The position numbers were made by a program, and so were the translations under genes. The notes beneath the pieces were generated by a model that was given only the letters and a program-made list of their open reading frames with translations, did no database searches and was not told the origin of the DNA. Source: Candidatus Anaerostipes excrementavium (lineage in GTDB: Bacteria; Bacillota; Clostridia; Lachnospirales; Lachnospiraceae). Taken from it: a DNA stretch of 64,000 bases. Each line of letters starts with the position of its first letter. Within the stretch, counting starts at the first letter, position 1. The stretch covers positions 96,367 through 160,366 of the forward strand of contig DXEM01000015.1 in the NCBI GenBank assembly GCA_019114985.1, written 5' to 3'. This document shows, piece after piece, positions 45,178 to 54,331 of the stretch.

Positions 45178-47508
45178 CTATATACCACTATGAACTAACG
45201 CTTGATATAAAATTTCATAATCTGTCTCTTCAAATTGATATTTTGTTAGTTCGGGAACATTAGAAATACATTCTTTTATAAGCTGAAAAAGATTCCAATC
45301 TGTTTTTGAAGCTTCCGACGAAGGAATATGGTTATAAAAAGATAATTGGTATTTCTTTTGGAATAACAGGCAATTTGCATGGAACAAAAATCCGTAGACC
45401 CGATTATTGGTGACTTCTATCTCCAAACGTTTCAAAATATTTTTTAATGCCCGGAAAAAGCATTCATTGATCGTTACTGACTGCAGGCCAGGGAACAATT
45501 TAGCAGCAAATAATAAATGAGGATCGGCAGCCCGCAGCGCAGTACGGTTCAAATGATTTCCTTTTAAAGTGGAAAGTTCATTCTGTTGGGAAATCAGCAG
45601 GTTCGGGATAGCAGAAAAAAGATTCCTATTTTTTTGTGACAGCAAATTTACCGTATCCTCCAGAATTAAGAAAGAATGCAAAGGAATGCAATAAATCATA
45701 AGTTTTGTTTTTTTATAAAAATGATTGGAAATCATATTCTTTATGTTTTCATCAGCTAGGATCAAAATACCTTGACCGCGATTGATAGTAAGTGCAAATT
45801 GATATAAATCATCCAGGTAAGAACGGTCCATTTTTTTGGATGAATCCTCAGGTATGGGAAAAATATGAATCCATCTTTGGCCATAATAGAGGTTAAAAGA
45901 AGCAGAGTAATTCTGTGCAAGCCGTACCTGACGTGAGGTTATAATAATCGGAATTGAAATATCTTTCAACATTTTCAGGCAGCAAGATATGAACCGAGAG
46001 ATATAGATTTCTTCATTTTTAGAAAAAGATCGGTGGTTTGCATCAGCAATCTGATGTATTTTTTCAGTTAAAGATAGACTATCAGAATCTGGCAGATCGT
46101 TTAATGCTTCCAGCGTTAGTTTTTGGATCTTCGTGGTCCCATTTAATACCGATACGATATGGGCACATACATGGTGACATAGAGCGGGATCGGACGAGAA
46201 AGAAGTTTTATGAAGAAGCTGTTCCATCTCAGAGTGAAATCGGTCATTGGTATAAGAACCGGTCGGTTTTGTCGGTTTTGCAGAACCACATAACAAAAAG
46301 TCCTGAAGAAGGAGATCAGGAAGGTTCGAAGAGGTGGTTTTGGAAAGTTGTGTTTTGTCAAAAGGGATCCCGCCTTCAGAAAAATCAAATGGAGAATCTG
46401 GCGATAAAGTAACGATATCAGGGAAATGCCGGAAGGTGTAAGGATCTGCAGATCCTGGAGCGTTTTGAAAAAAATATGACAAATACGAAGAGTCAAGATG
46501 AATGTTATGCAATTCTCCGTTTCTATGAGAGGCGATAACCCCCTTACTAATTGCATACAGTATTTCTTGATTCAGCTGATGGAAGTTCTGACTATTAGAA
46601 GCAAGTGATTGAATCAAACGGCTAGATACAGATATCTTTTTGGCAAGCCGTAAACTCTCTTGCTGAATAGTATTTAAAATAATTTGAATAACTTCCGTTT
46701 GTGGGCGTTCTTTTAACCCGGGAAATTTTAAGACAATGGATGTCATAGCGTAAAAAACAGAAACATCGAAATTATTTGGAATACAAAAAGCGAAAATAGG
46801 CGCATTGTCCTGGTTTTCATAGTAAAGTTCAGCGGACTGCAGGAATTGCTGAATTTCTTCTTTGGCAGAAGAAGGTGGAAGTTCAATGCTTAGGATATAC
46901 AAGGATGCATTTTTCTCGATGTTGGACAGTGTTTCATATAGGCCTCCGGAGAGGGTATGAAAATCCGAAAAATAGATTTGAGAATCAGGGCGTGTAGCGT
47001 AAAGCTGTTTTGCCCGTTCTAAAATTTTTCTCAGAAAATATTTTTTTCCGGTTCCGGCTTCTCCTTGAAGAACGATAATTTTCAGAAAATTTTGAGGCAG
47101 ATAGAATACCGGAAGTATTTGATGAATTAATTCATAGAGAGAACCGCCTTGTCCGGAGCCAACGATGGAAAAAGACCTTGTAATGCTTGGTTCCGGCGAG
47201 GCTTTTTTCTGAGAAAAGTAATCGGTAATCGATTCTTCTTTATCCAAAATTTCCGGAAAAGATGCAAATGGAAAAATAGCAGACAAAACATCTCTTGAAA
47301 TATATGTGGTAGGTCTTCCGGTTTTCTTGATGAGCTTTCCGGATTTATGGAATTCATTTAAAACGCGGGAGACATTTGCTCGGTCTAAAAATAATTCCAT
47401 TGATATGATTTGAGCATTGCATTTTTCAAACGTATAGGATTGCTCCTGAATGTTTCTGGAAGTTTCTTCCTTTATAAATTGCAGTATTTTTTCTTTATTT
47501 GTGGGCAT
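45178..47508 (-). CDS. LevR-related PRD regulator lacking GAFTGA
   Basis: The 776-residue protein keeps the LevR outline but is divergent: a winged helix (1-75), an AAA+-like region with Walker A GEAGTGKK (149-156) but no GAFTGA and no Walker B DE pair, a weak first PRD, an EIIA-Man-like region, and a C-terminal PRD with FLFHANCLL. It probably cannot activate σ54. It is divergent from the second mannose-class PTS operon, whose upstream region lacks a -24/-12 promoter but has GTGTATA half-sites. The start at 47508 has GGAGG eight bases upstream; the Met at 47523 lies within that site. It likely controls the adjacent PTS by binding DNA directly. Confidence 0.8.
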   Translation of the reverse strand: MPTNKEKILQFIKEETSRNIQEQSYTFEKCNAQIISMELFLDRANVSRVLNEFHKSGKLIKKTGRPTTYISRDVLSAIFPFASFPEILDKEESITDYFSQKKASPEPSITRSFSIVGSGQGGSLYELIHQILPVFYLPQNFLKIIVLQGEAGTGKKYFLRKILERAKQLYATRPDSQIYFSDFHTLSGGLYETLSNIEKNASLYILSIELPPSSAKEEIQQFLQSAELYYENQDNAPIFAFCIPNNFDVSVFYAMTSIVLKFPGLKERPQTEVIQIILNTIQQESLRLAKKISVSSRLIQSLASNSQNFHQLNQEILYAISKGVIASHRNGELHNIHLDSSYLSYFFQNAPGSADPYTFRHFPDIVTLSPDSPFDFSEGGIPFDKTQLSKTTSSNLPDLLLQDFLLCGSAKPTKPTGSYTNDRFHSEMEQLLHKTSFSSDPALCHHVCAHIVSVLNGTTKIQKLTLEALNDLPDSDSLSLTEKIHQIADANHRSFSKNEEIYISRFISCCLKMLKDISIPIIITSRQVRLAQNYSASFNLYYGQRWIHIFPIPEDSSKKMDRSYLDDLYQFALTINRGQGILILADENIKNMISNHFYKKTKLMIYCIPLHSFLILEDTVNLLSQKNRNLFSAIPNLLISQQNELSTLKGNHLNRTALRAADPHLLFAAKLFPGLQSVTINECFFRALKNILKRLEIEVTNNRVYGFLFHANCLLFQKKYQLSFYNHIPSSEASKTDWNLFQLIKECISNVPELTKYQFEETDYEILYQALVHSGI

Positions 47509-47758
47509 AAATGTAACCTCCATTTTGGTGCTTTGTGTTTGGTCTTATTATACACAAATAGGCAAAAGAATGTACATAGAATATACACGTTAGCAACACA
47601 AATTGAGAAAATATAGGGGAAATAGATGACTAATAGAGTGTTGAATTGTAAAAAATATAGTGTATATCGGGAATTTGCCAAGAAGAAACAGGTGGGATAG
47701 GATGAGGGCAAGTGATGCAGACGTCGGCAAAGCGAAAAAAGAAAAAAGGAGGATTGTA
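47509..47758. promoter_or_regulatory. Intergenic control region with GTGTATA/TATACAC sites
   Basis: TATACAC occurs at 47549-47555 and 47582-47588 and GTGTATA at 47660-47666. TTGAAT (47641-47646), 16 bp, TATATC (47663-47668) is a possible plus-strand promoter overlapping the last site. No σ54 promoter is visible. The same half-site occurs five times upstream of the lac regulator at 9.8 kb, so the two degenerate LevR relatives may read similar operators. Confidence 0.5.
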
Positions 47759-48169
47759 ATGGCAGACATTATCATAGCAGCTCATGGAACTTTGGCCGAA
47801 GGGTTAAAAAATGCAGCTGGACTAATCGTTGGAGAACCCGAAAATTTAAAATGTATGAGCCTTTGTCCGGGAGACAACATTGAGGATTTTATACAAGATA
47901 TGAAAGATACTGTGCAAACTGCAGAACATGACGTATTGATTTTAACGGATTTATTAGGCGCTAGTCCATATAATGGAGCCGCATATACGATCAGCGGATG
48001 TAAAGATCAGAGGGTCGTTTGTGTCTCTGGTGTAAATTTATCAATGGTTATTGAAGCTGTATTAAAACGTGAAGAAAAGGCAATAGAAGAACTTGCGGAA
48101 GATTTAGCGAAAACAGGAAGAGAAGGAATACAAAAATTATCCAGGAATATGGAAAGGAGTGAGAGATAG
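47759..48169 (+). CDS. Mannose-class PTS EIIA (second system)
   Basis: This 136-residue EIIA-Man protein accepts phosphate on His9 in IIAAHGTLAEG. LTDLLGASPYNGAAYTISG and VSGVNLSMVIEA follow the family pattern, though FGG is replaced by LGA in the first block. AAAGGAGG precedes the start at 47759; a longer frame to 47660 overlaps the control region. It begins an operon of PTS and sugar-catabolic genes divergent from the LevR-like regulator. Confidence 0.9.
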   Translation: MADIIIAAHGTLAEGLKNAAGLIVGEPENLKCMSLCPGDNIEDFIQDMKDTVQTAEHDVLILTDLLGASPYNGAAYTISGCKDQRVVCVSGVNLSMVIEAVLKREEKAIEELAEDLAKTGREGIQKLSRNMERSER

Positions 48170-48648
48170 TGGGAAATATAGTATTAGCAAGAATTGATGA
48201 CCGCTTGATCCATGGACAGGTTATGACGGCGTGGGTACAGCATACAGGCGGAAATGAAATTGTGATTGCAGATGACAAAGTGGCAAAGGATCCTTTTCTC
48301 TGTGCAGTTATCACAGGGGCAGTGCCAAAACATTTGAAGGCGCAGGCAATGACATTAAAAGATGCAGCGGCATATTTGAAAGAAAAAGAAGATGAACAGG
48401 AAAGGAAATTTATCATTTTGACAAAAGGGCCGGATGCATATTTGGAATTGATTCAAAGCGGTGTTAATATCCAGGAAATAAATTTAGGAGGAATGGGATC
48501 AAGACAGGGAAGGACCAAATTATATAAAAATATATCCGCAGGGCAGGATGAAAGAGATATGTTTCAGGAACTGACCGAGAAGAACGTACATATCTATATC
48601 CAAGTCGTGCCAAATACAGAAAAAGTAGAACTAAATAAAGTCTTATAG
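48169..48648 (+). CDS. Mannose-class PTS EIIB (second system)
   Basis: This 159-residue EIIB has the phosphorylation His in DDRLIHGQVMTAW (near residue 15) and an NLGGMGSRQGRTKL segment. The GTG start at 48169 shares a base with the EIIA stop, with AGGAG about ten bases upstream. It passes phosphate to the incoming sugar. The pattern resembles EIIB partners for amino-sugar or hexosamine systems, but specificity is not proven. Confidence 0.9.
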   Translation: MGNIVLARIDDRLIHGQVMTAWVQHTGGNEIVIADDKVAKDPFLCAVITGAVPKHLKAQAMTLKDAAAYLKEKEDEQERKFIILTKGPDAYLELIQSGVNIQEINLGGMGSRQGRTKLYKNISAGQDERDMFQELTEKNVHIYIQVVPNTEKVELNKVL

Positions 48649-48662
48649 GCAGGAGGTTTTTT

Positions 48663-49427
48663 ATGGAAGTAACATTGATACAGGCAATTCTAATCGGATT
48701 GGTCTATTATTTGGGGGCAAATGGAACACCATGGTTAACGGTCAATATGAGCTGGGCTTTGCGAAGGCCGTTGATATCAGGAATCATGGTAGGATTGATT
48801 TTGGGAGATCCGGTAAAGGGATGTATTGTTGGAGCAGCGATTAATGTAACTTATCTGGCACAGATAACGGCCGGAGGTGCTCAGACAATGGATGAAGGAT
48901 TAGCAGGAACGGTTGGGACAGCACTGGCAATTATTTCAAATACGTCCGCAGGGGTTGCGGTAACCCTTGCAGTTCCAATTTCTTTGCTGGGAAATCTTCT
49001 TTGGATGATTTATATGACAGGTGATATTTTTATCATCCATCGTATGGACAAAGTTGCAGCTTCAGGAAATATCAAGAAAATTATTTTATATAACATTGTA
49101 CCGTCACAGATCTTTAAGTGTGTGATCTATACAATCCCGGTGGCAATTGCAGTTTACAGCGGATCCGGTGTCATAACAAATATGCTGGATGCACTGGATG
49201 GAACACCGGTTATTGATGTATTAAGTACAATTGGAACAATTCTGCCGGCGTTGGGAATTGCGATGAATTTTAAAGCAATCTTATCCAATACAGGAGCGAA
49301 AGCATATTTGTATCTGCTGCTTGGATTTATTTTGTCAATTTATTTGGAACTGCCTTTGGTTGTCATCGGTGTTTTGGCAGTGATCTTAGCATTTTTACAA
49401 AGAGAAGAAAGTACTGCAGTCAGATAG
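48663..49427 (+). CDS. Mannose-class PTS EIIC (second system)
   Basis: The 254-residue hydrophobic protein has about seven membrane segments and the family blocks GDPVKGCIVGAAINVTYLAQ and TMDEGLAGTVGTALA. AGGAGG precedes the ATG. It forms the channel with the EIID gene 10 bp downstream. The sequence departs from the first EIIC of this window (36099), which suggests a different sugar. Confidence 0.92.
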   Translation: MEVTLIQAILIGLVYYLGANGTPWLTVNMSWALRRPLISGIMVGLILGDPVKGCIVGAAINVTYLAQITAGGAQTMDEGLAGTVGTALAIISNTSAGVAVTLAVPISLLGNLLWMIYMTGDIFIIHRMDKVAASGNIKKIILYNIVPSQIFKCVIYTIPVAIAVYSGSGVITNMLDALDGTPVIDVLSTIGTILPALGIAMNFKAILSNTGAKAYLYLLLGFILSIYLELPLVVIGVLAVILAFLQREESTAVR

Positions 49428-49437
49428 GAGGAAAATC

Positions 49438-50262
49438 ATGGATCATGTACAGGAAAAGAAATTAAGTAAAAAGGATATTATAAAGTCATATCTTATTTGG
49501 ACGTTTTTTAGCCATTCCACATACAACTATGAAAGGATGCAGGCATCTGGCGTTTTGCATGCGCTGGCACCGGGACTGGAAAAGCTGTATGGAAAAGATA
49601 CGCAGGAATTAAAAGACGCTTGCATGCGCCATATGGAATTTTTTAATACGGAACCAAATGTGGGAGGCTGTATTTTAGGAATCACATTGGCGCTGGAAGA
49701 GCAAAAAGCCAATGGAGAAGATGTGGATCAGGAAATGATTTCAAGCATCAAAACAGGTTTGATGGGACCGTTAGCTGGGATCGGCGATACGATCTGGCAG
49801 GGGACTCTTTCTCCGATCGCTCTTGGAATTATCCTTGGAATGGCTCAGGCAGGAAATTTTCTGGGTCCGGTCATTTATTTGCTGACGATTGGAATTGTTC
49901 TATTTGGATTGGGATATGTATCTTATACAAAAGGATATTATATGGGACGAGAAGGGATTGGCAAGATCATAGGAAGCGGACTGCTTAATCGTGTGACAGA
50001 AAAAGCTACGGTGGTTGGAGCGACCGTGCTGGGAGGATTAACTGCATCCTACGTAACAGTATCTTCTGGTTTGAAACTTAAGCTTAGTACGGGAACACTC
50101 AATGTACAGACAGAGATACTGGACAGTATTTTCAAAGGACTCCTTCCTTTGGCAATTACGCTGCTTACGGTACTACTGTTAAGAAAAAAAGTAAATGTAA
50201 ACGTGATTCTTTTAATTTTAATCCTGATCGGAACCGTGGGAACGTTGATTGGATTTTTCTAG
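49438..50262 (+). CDS. Mannose-class PTS EIID (second system)
   Basis: This 274-residue EIID has the conserved opening KKDIIKSYLIWTFFSHSTYNYERMQ, then IKTGLMGPLAGIGDTIWQ and a hydrophobic C-terminal part with several segments. TYNYERMQ is close to the form seen in hexosamine and galactosamine EIID proteins. AGGAGG precedes the ATG. The deacetylase gene follows after 12 bp. Confidence 0.92.
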   Translation: MDHVQEKKLSKKDIIKSYLIWTFFSHSTYNYERMQASGVLHALAPGLEKLYGKDTQELKDACMRHMEFFNTEPNVGGCILGITLALEEQKANGEDVDQEMISSIKTGLMGPLAGIGDTIWQGTLSPIALGIILGMAQAGNFLGPVIYLLTIGIVLFGLGYVSYTKGYYMGREGIGKIIGSGLLNRVTEKATVVGATVLGGLTASYVTVSSGLKLKLSTGTLNVQTEILDSIFKGLLPLAITLLTVLLLRKKVNVNVILLILILIGTVGTLIGFF

Positions 50263-50274
50263 AAAGGCATAAAT

Positions 50275-51036
50275 ATGGAGATTATTCTGAATGCGGATGA
50301 CTTCGGAATGACACATGAAGCGAATCTTGGAATAAAAACTGCGATGGAAAAGGGGTACTGTTCACAAACATCGATTGTAACGAATACCAACTATTTCGAT
50401 GAAGCTGCAGAAATGGCATATAAGTATCATTTCTCGGAGAAAGTAGGACTTCATATTAATTTGTTCGAAGGAACTCCGTTGACTGGCGGGATGAAGAAAT
50501 TAAAAAAATATGCCAGGTCGGATATGTTCGATTATCGTCCGGGGATTTTTCGTAAAATTCCAGTGGATACAGATATTATAGGAGAAGAATTGGAAGCACA
50601 AATTCTGAAATATAAGAAGGCAGGATTTACATTGATGAATATCGATTCTCATCACTGCACGTTTTATGATATTCCTGTTTTATTTGCGCTTCTTCCGCTA
50701 TTAAAAAAGCATAAATTTTATTCCGTTCGTTATATTGGAAATAGTTATTTTAATGGAAGTGTGAGAAGAGAAATATATGGACAATACTGGAAAAAGAAAA
50801 TGAATCAAATGCATTTGCGGCATGTTAATTACTCCAGCAGTATCGCTACTTACAGGAAGAATCAAAAAAAGAAGAATCCGCGGCTGATAAAAGAAAAAAG
50901 GGCAGAGGTGTATGTTCATCCTTTTATGACAGGAAACTATTTGTACGATAATTATACAGGGGGAAGCAAGCTGGAAGAAAGTTTGAGAAAAGCGGGGCTT
51001 CACAAGAAAAAGTTGATTACATCAAGGCAATTATGA
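50275..51036 (+). CDS. ChbG/YdjC-type carbohydrate deacetylase
   Basis: This 253-residue metal-dependent deacetylase acts on N-acetylated sugars such as phosphorylated chito-oligosaccharides. The metal site is visible as ILNADDFGM (Asp8/Asp9), LHINL and the late IDSHHC; YVHPFM near the end adds a catalytic His. The family normally works in the cytoplasm. Its place between a PTS and an aldolase suggests that the incoming sugar carries an N-acetyl group. The start is the only Met near the ribosome site, GAAAGG. Confidence 0.85.
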   Translation: MEIILNADDFGMTHEANLGIKTAMEKGYCSQTSIVTNTNYFDEAAEMAYKYHFSEKVGLHINLFEGTPLTGGMKKLKKYARSDMFDYRPGIFRKIPVDTDIIGEELEAQILKYKKAGFTLMNIDSHHCTFYDIPVLFALLPLLKKHKFYSVRYIGNSYFNGSVRREIYGQYWKKKMNQMHLRHVNYSSSIATYRKNQKKKNPRLIKEKRAEVYVHPFMTGNYLYDNYTGGSKLEESLRKAGLHKKKLITSRQL

Positions 51037-51049
51037 GAAAGGAAAAGTT

Positions 51050-51682
51050 ATGAGCAGAGAAGAAATCATCCTTCAAATGAAGGAAACAGGGATTTTGGGA
51101 ATCGTCAGGGTAAAAACTATAGAAAGGGCCTATGAGATTGCCCAAGGGTGTCTTGACGGGGGAGTGAATATCCTGGAAATTAGTTATACGAATGATAATG
51201 CAGGGACGATCATACAGGCGTTGAAAGAGAAATTTAAAGATCGTTTGATCGTTGGAGCCGGTACAGTGCTGGAAGAGGTAACGGCAAGGCTCGCGATTAT
51301 GAATGGGGCTCAATTCATTATTGCACCGTCTTATGATCAAGGAGTACAGGAAATATGCAATTTGTATCAAATTCCATATGCGCCAGGGTGCACAAGCTAT
51401 ACGGAAGCATTAACTGCATTAAAGGCCGGAGCTTCTTTTATCAAGGCGTTCCCAATTTCTAATTTTTATGGCCCCCAGCTGTCTAAAATATGGAAAGTTC
51501 CTTGCCCTCAGGTTCCGATCATGGCTTCAGGAGGTGCAAATTTTGAGAACTTAGAACAATGGATAGAAAATGGTGTTGATTGTATCGGTATCGGAGGTCT
51601 TCTGACGAAAGGAAAGAAAGAAGATATTGCAAAAAATGCAAAAAGACTGACAGAAATCATAACAAAAGCGAAAGAAGGATGA
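51050..51682 (+). CDS. KDPG/KHG-family aldolase (Eda-like)
   Basis: This 210-residue class I aldolase cleaves a 2-keto-3-deoxy-6-phospho sugar acid to pyruvate and glyceraldehyde 3-phosphate. The Schiff-base Lys132 lies in SFIKAFPIS, the catalytic Glu43 in LEISYTN, and the phosphate-binding GGANFENL is near the C-terminus. With the PTS and deacetylase upstream and a dehydrogenase downstream, it suggests catabolism through a keto-deoxy sugar acid, as in the glucosaminate (Dga) route. A separate dehydratase or ammonia-lyase for that route is not seen here. Confidence 0.88.
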   Translation: MSREEIILQMKETGILGIVRVKTIERAYEIAQGCLDGGVNILEISYTNDNAGTIIQALKEKFKDRLIVGAGTVLEEVTARLAIMNGAQFIIAPSYDQGVQEICNLYQIPYAPGCTSYTEALTALKAGASFIKAFPISNFYGPQLSKIWKVPCPQVPIMASGGANFENLEQWIENGVDCIGIGGLLTKGKKEDIAKNAKRLTEIITKAKEG

Positions 51683-51689
51683 ATGTAAT

Positions 51690-52637
51690 ATGGATACAAT
51701 TGTAGTGACTCCTAGAGGTTATGCAAAGTATGGAAAAGAAGAGAAAGAACGATTAGAATCTTTGGGATACCAGGTAGATATGAACGATACGGGAAAACCT
51801 CTGTCTAGAGAAGTATTTAAGGAAAAAGCAAAGGAAGCAGCAGGAATCATCGTAGGAGTGGACCAGCTGGATGGAGAATTGCTGCGTCAATGCAGAAATC
51901 TAAGAGGAATCGTTAAATTCGGTGTGGGAACAGACAACATTGATTTGAAAACTTGTCGAGAGATGGGCATTGGCGTCAAACGATGCCTTGGGACTAATTC
52001 CAATGCAGTAGCAGAATATACAATTGGAATGATGTTTGCGTGTGCTAGGAATCTGGTGTCAAATGTGGAAGAAGTAAAAAAGGGGAATTGGACAAAGCCT
52101 ACTGGGATTGAGCTTCGAGGAAAGAAGTTGGGTATCATCGGATTTGGAAGTATAGGAAGAGAAGTTGCTCGTATGGCCCTGGGGATTGGGATGGAAATCT
52201 ATGTTTATGACATTGCAGATATTTCAGAAGATGTTCTTCATCATTATGAAGCAGTGCAGAAAGAAACCAATTGGATCTTTGAGGAATGTGATTTTATCAC
52301 ACTGCATGTGCCGTTAACAAATGAAACACAGCATATGATTTCGGAAAAAGAGTTTCATAAAATGAAGAATACAGCTGTCCTAATTAATGCGGCAAGGGGC
52401 GGGATTGTAGATGAGAAGGCATTGTGGAAAGCTTTAAAAGAAAATGAAATTTATGCATGTGCATCAGATGTTTTCACAACAGAGCCGCCAAAGAATGAAG
52501 AGTGGATAAAAGAATTACTTTCCATGGAGCGTTTTCTTTTAACGGCTCATATTGCTTCCAGATCCGGGGAAGCAGAAAAGGCTGCTGTGAAAACCGCCAC
52601 AGATCATATGCTTGATCTGCTGCGGCAGGAGTCTTAA
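51690..52637 (+). CDS. D-2-hydroxyacid dehydrogenase family protein
   Basis: This 315-residue NAD-dependent dehydrogenase of the SerA/PdxB type has a Rossmann motif GIIGFGSIGRE near residue 146 and catalytic residues Arg in NAARGGIVDE, Glu in TTEPPKN and His in LTAHIAS. It probably reduces or oxidises a sugar acid linked to the preceding aldolase, not phosphoglycerate, as it lacks the regulatory ACT domain. It ends the operon; its stop codon overlaps that of the convergent Crp/Fnr gene by four bases. Confidence 0.88.
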   Translation: MDTIVVTPRGYAKYGKEEKERLESLGYQVDMNDTGKPLSREVFKEKAKEAAGIIVGVDQLDGELLRQCRNLRGIVKFGVGTDNIDLKTCREMGIGVKRCLGTNSNAVAEYTIGMMFACARNLVSNVEEVKKGNWTKPTGIELRGKKLGIIGFGSIGREVARMALGIGMEIYVYDIADISEDVLHHYEAVQKETNWIFEECDFITLHVPLTNETQHMISEKEFHKMKNTAVLINAARGGIVDEKALWKALKENEIYACASDVFTTEPPKNEEWIKELLSMERFLLTAHIASRSGEAEKAAVKTATDHMLDLLRQES

Positions 52638-53332
52638 TTATCTACATAGTGATGGATCGTTTTTCTTCCTAAGCGGAATTGCTCAAGGGACATGGCAATC
52701 TTTCCTTTCTGAATGGAAATGATGCCGTCTTCCTTGAGCTTTTTAATGGTCCGATTCAGCGTCTTAACCGTAATACCACATTCTTCATAGAGCTCTTGCC
52801 GGGTCTTTCGAATCACAATATCCTTTTCGTGTTCGATATCCAGAGTATGGGCGGCTTTTAAGATATAATCCAAGAGGATAAACTGGGGCGGATAAAAAAG
52901 TCTGGCTCCCCGGTTATAGGAAGAACGATATAGCTTGAAAGCAACTTTCCGGGATACAAGGCGGAGAAAATGGATGTCCTGTGCGATCCAATCCTCGAAA
53001 TCCTGTCTTGAAAAATAGATAACGGTTGTTTCAGTCAACGTCTCGATTGTAACGGAAGTCTTTTCCATTCCTGCCAGGATTGTAACTTCCCCAACAAAAT
53101 CGATCGGTTCATTTTTTTCAATCATATAGACGTTCCCATTTTGAAACTCGTTGATGACCCGGTGCTCTCCTTTGGCAATGATCCCAAAGGATTCTAATTT
53201 AAAATCTTTTTGATGGATAATCGTGCCGGGCGGATAGATTCGGATCGTATGCCGATGCCAGAGTTCTTCCGGCATATAACGGACATAGGTCTCAAGGTCC
53301 GGTACTTCTTTGATCAGATCCTGCAATGTCAT
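52634..53332 (-). CDS. Crp/Fnr-family regulator
   Basis: The 232-residue protein has an N-terminal cyclic-nucleotide-binding-type beta barrel (about 20-130, with GTIIHQKDF and IDFVGEVTIL) and a C-terminal winged helix (RQELYEECGITVKTLNRTIKKLKEDG). It lacks the Cys set of Fnr for an iron-sulfur cluster and the exact cAMP-binding residues, so the signal is unknown. It is divergent from the DUF3100 operon, across 142 bp, which it may control. It overlaps the preceding operon's stop codon at the 3' end. Confidence 0.85.
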   Translation of the reverse strand: MTLQDLIKEVPDLETYVRYMPEELWHRHTIRIYPPGTIIHQKDFKLESFGIIAKGEHRVINEFQNGNVYMIEKNEPIDFVGEVTILAGMEKTSVTIETLTETTVIYFSRQDFEDWIAQDIHFLRLVSRKVAFKLYRSSYNRGARLFYPPQFILLDYILKAAHTLDIEHEKDIVIRKTRQELYEECGITVKTLNRTIKKLKEDGIISIQKGKIAMSLEQFRLGRKTIHHYVDN

Positions 53333-53474
53333 GGTGTATCCTCCTTTTTTCTATTATATATTGAAAAAAATGTTGAGAAAAGTCCCATTTGTCCTTTTTT
53401 TGCGAGCTCAAAGCGGATAAAATACGAAAGGTCTATATAACAGAAGTTTTTGAAGTGAAAAAGAGGAGGAAGTC

Positions 53475-54329
53475 ATGGGTGATTATGTATATCCATCCCT
53501 AAAAAGCCGAATGAAGACAGAATACAAGATTTATCTTTTGGCTTTGCTTTTTATTGCAATTGCGGATTCGATCGGGCAGATTCAGATTCCGTTAGGTCCT
53601 GGGAAATTCATTTTATTCCCGATTTTTTATTCTTTAATTCTTGGAATTTTATCAGGTCCGCAGGTGACAAAGATCATTGGTTCAAAACAGGTAAAAGCGG
53701 CGTCAAAGCTTGTAATTGTAGCGATTTGTCCGTTTATTGCTAAACTAGGAATTAATGCAGGCGCAAGCCTGGAAGTGGTCCTTTCCGCAGGACCGGCTTT
53801 GATCCTGCAGGAATTCGGTAATCTTGGAACGATCCTTTTGGCAATGCCGCTGGCGTTGCTGCTTGGTTTAAAAAGAGAGGCAGTTGGAGCGACGCATTCT
53901 ATTAACCGTGAATCGAATCTGGCTCTGATTACGGATATGTTTGGACCGGATTCCCCGGAGGCACAAGGAAGTCTTTCTGTCTATATCGTTGGCGGAATGG
54001 TTGGAACGATTTATTTTGGTTTTATGGTTTCTGTGATTGCCATGCTGGGAATTTTTCATCCGTATGCACTTGGCATGGCATCCGGAGTAGGAGCAGGGAT
54101 TATGATGGCCAGCGCGACAGCATCTTTAGCAGAGATTTATCCGGCTATGGCGGATCAGATTTCGGCATTGGCAAGTGCCAGCGAAACCATTTCCGGTATT
54201 GACGGAATCTATCTGACGATCTTTATCGGGATCCCATTGTGTAATTTCCTATACCGCAAATTGGAGCCGAAATTAGGCAGGATTGCGGATCGGAGAATTG
54301 AAAAAAGAGCAAAAGGAAAGGTTGATTGA
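53475..54329 (+). CDS. DUF3100 membrane protein
   Basis: The 284-residue integral membrane protein has about seven to eight hydrophobic segments. The family is recognised by IQIPLGPGKFILFPIFYSLILG, GSKQVKAASK and REAVGATHSINRES with NLALI. AGGAGG precedes the ATG. Its stop lies two bases before the next small membrane gene, so the pair is probably one transporter in two parts. Together with a downstream amidohydrolase and a TauE/SafE permease it suggests uptake and breakdown of an N-containing compound. Function of the family is not established. Confidence 0.8.
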   Translation: MGDYVYPSLKSRMKTEYKIYLLALLFIAIADSIGQIQIPLGPGKFILFPIFYSLILGILSGPQVTKIIGSKQVKAASKLVIVAICPFIAKLGINAGASLEVVLSAGPALILQEFGNLGTILLAMPLALLLGLKREAVGATHSINRESNLALITDMFGPDSPEAQGSLSVYIVGGMVGTIYFGFMVSVIAMLGIFHPYALGMASGVGAGIMMASATASLAEIYPAMADQISALASASETISGIDGIYLTIFIGIPLCNFLYRKLEPKLGRIADRRIEKRAKGKVD

Positions 54330-54331
54330 TC

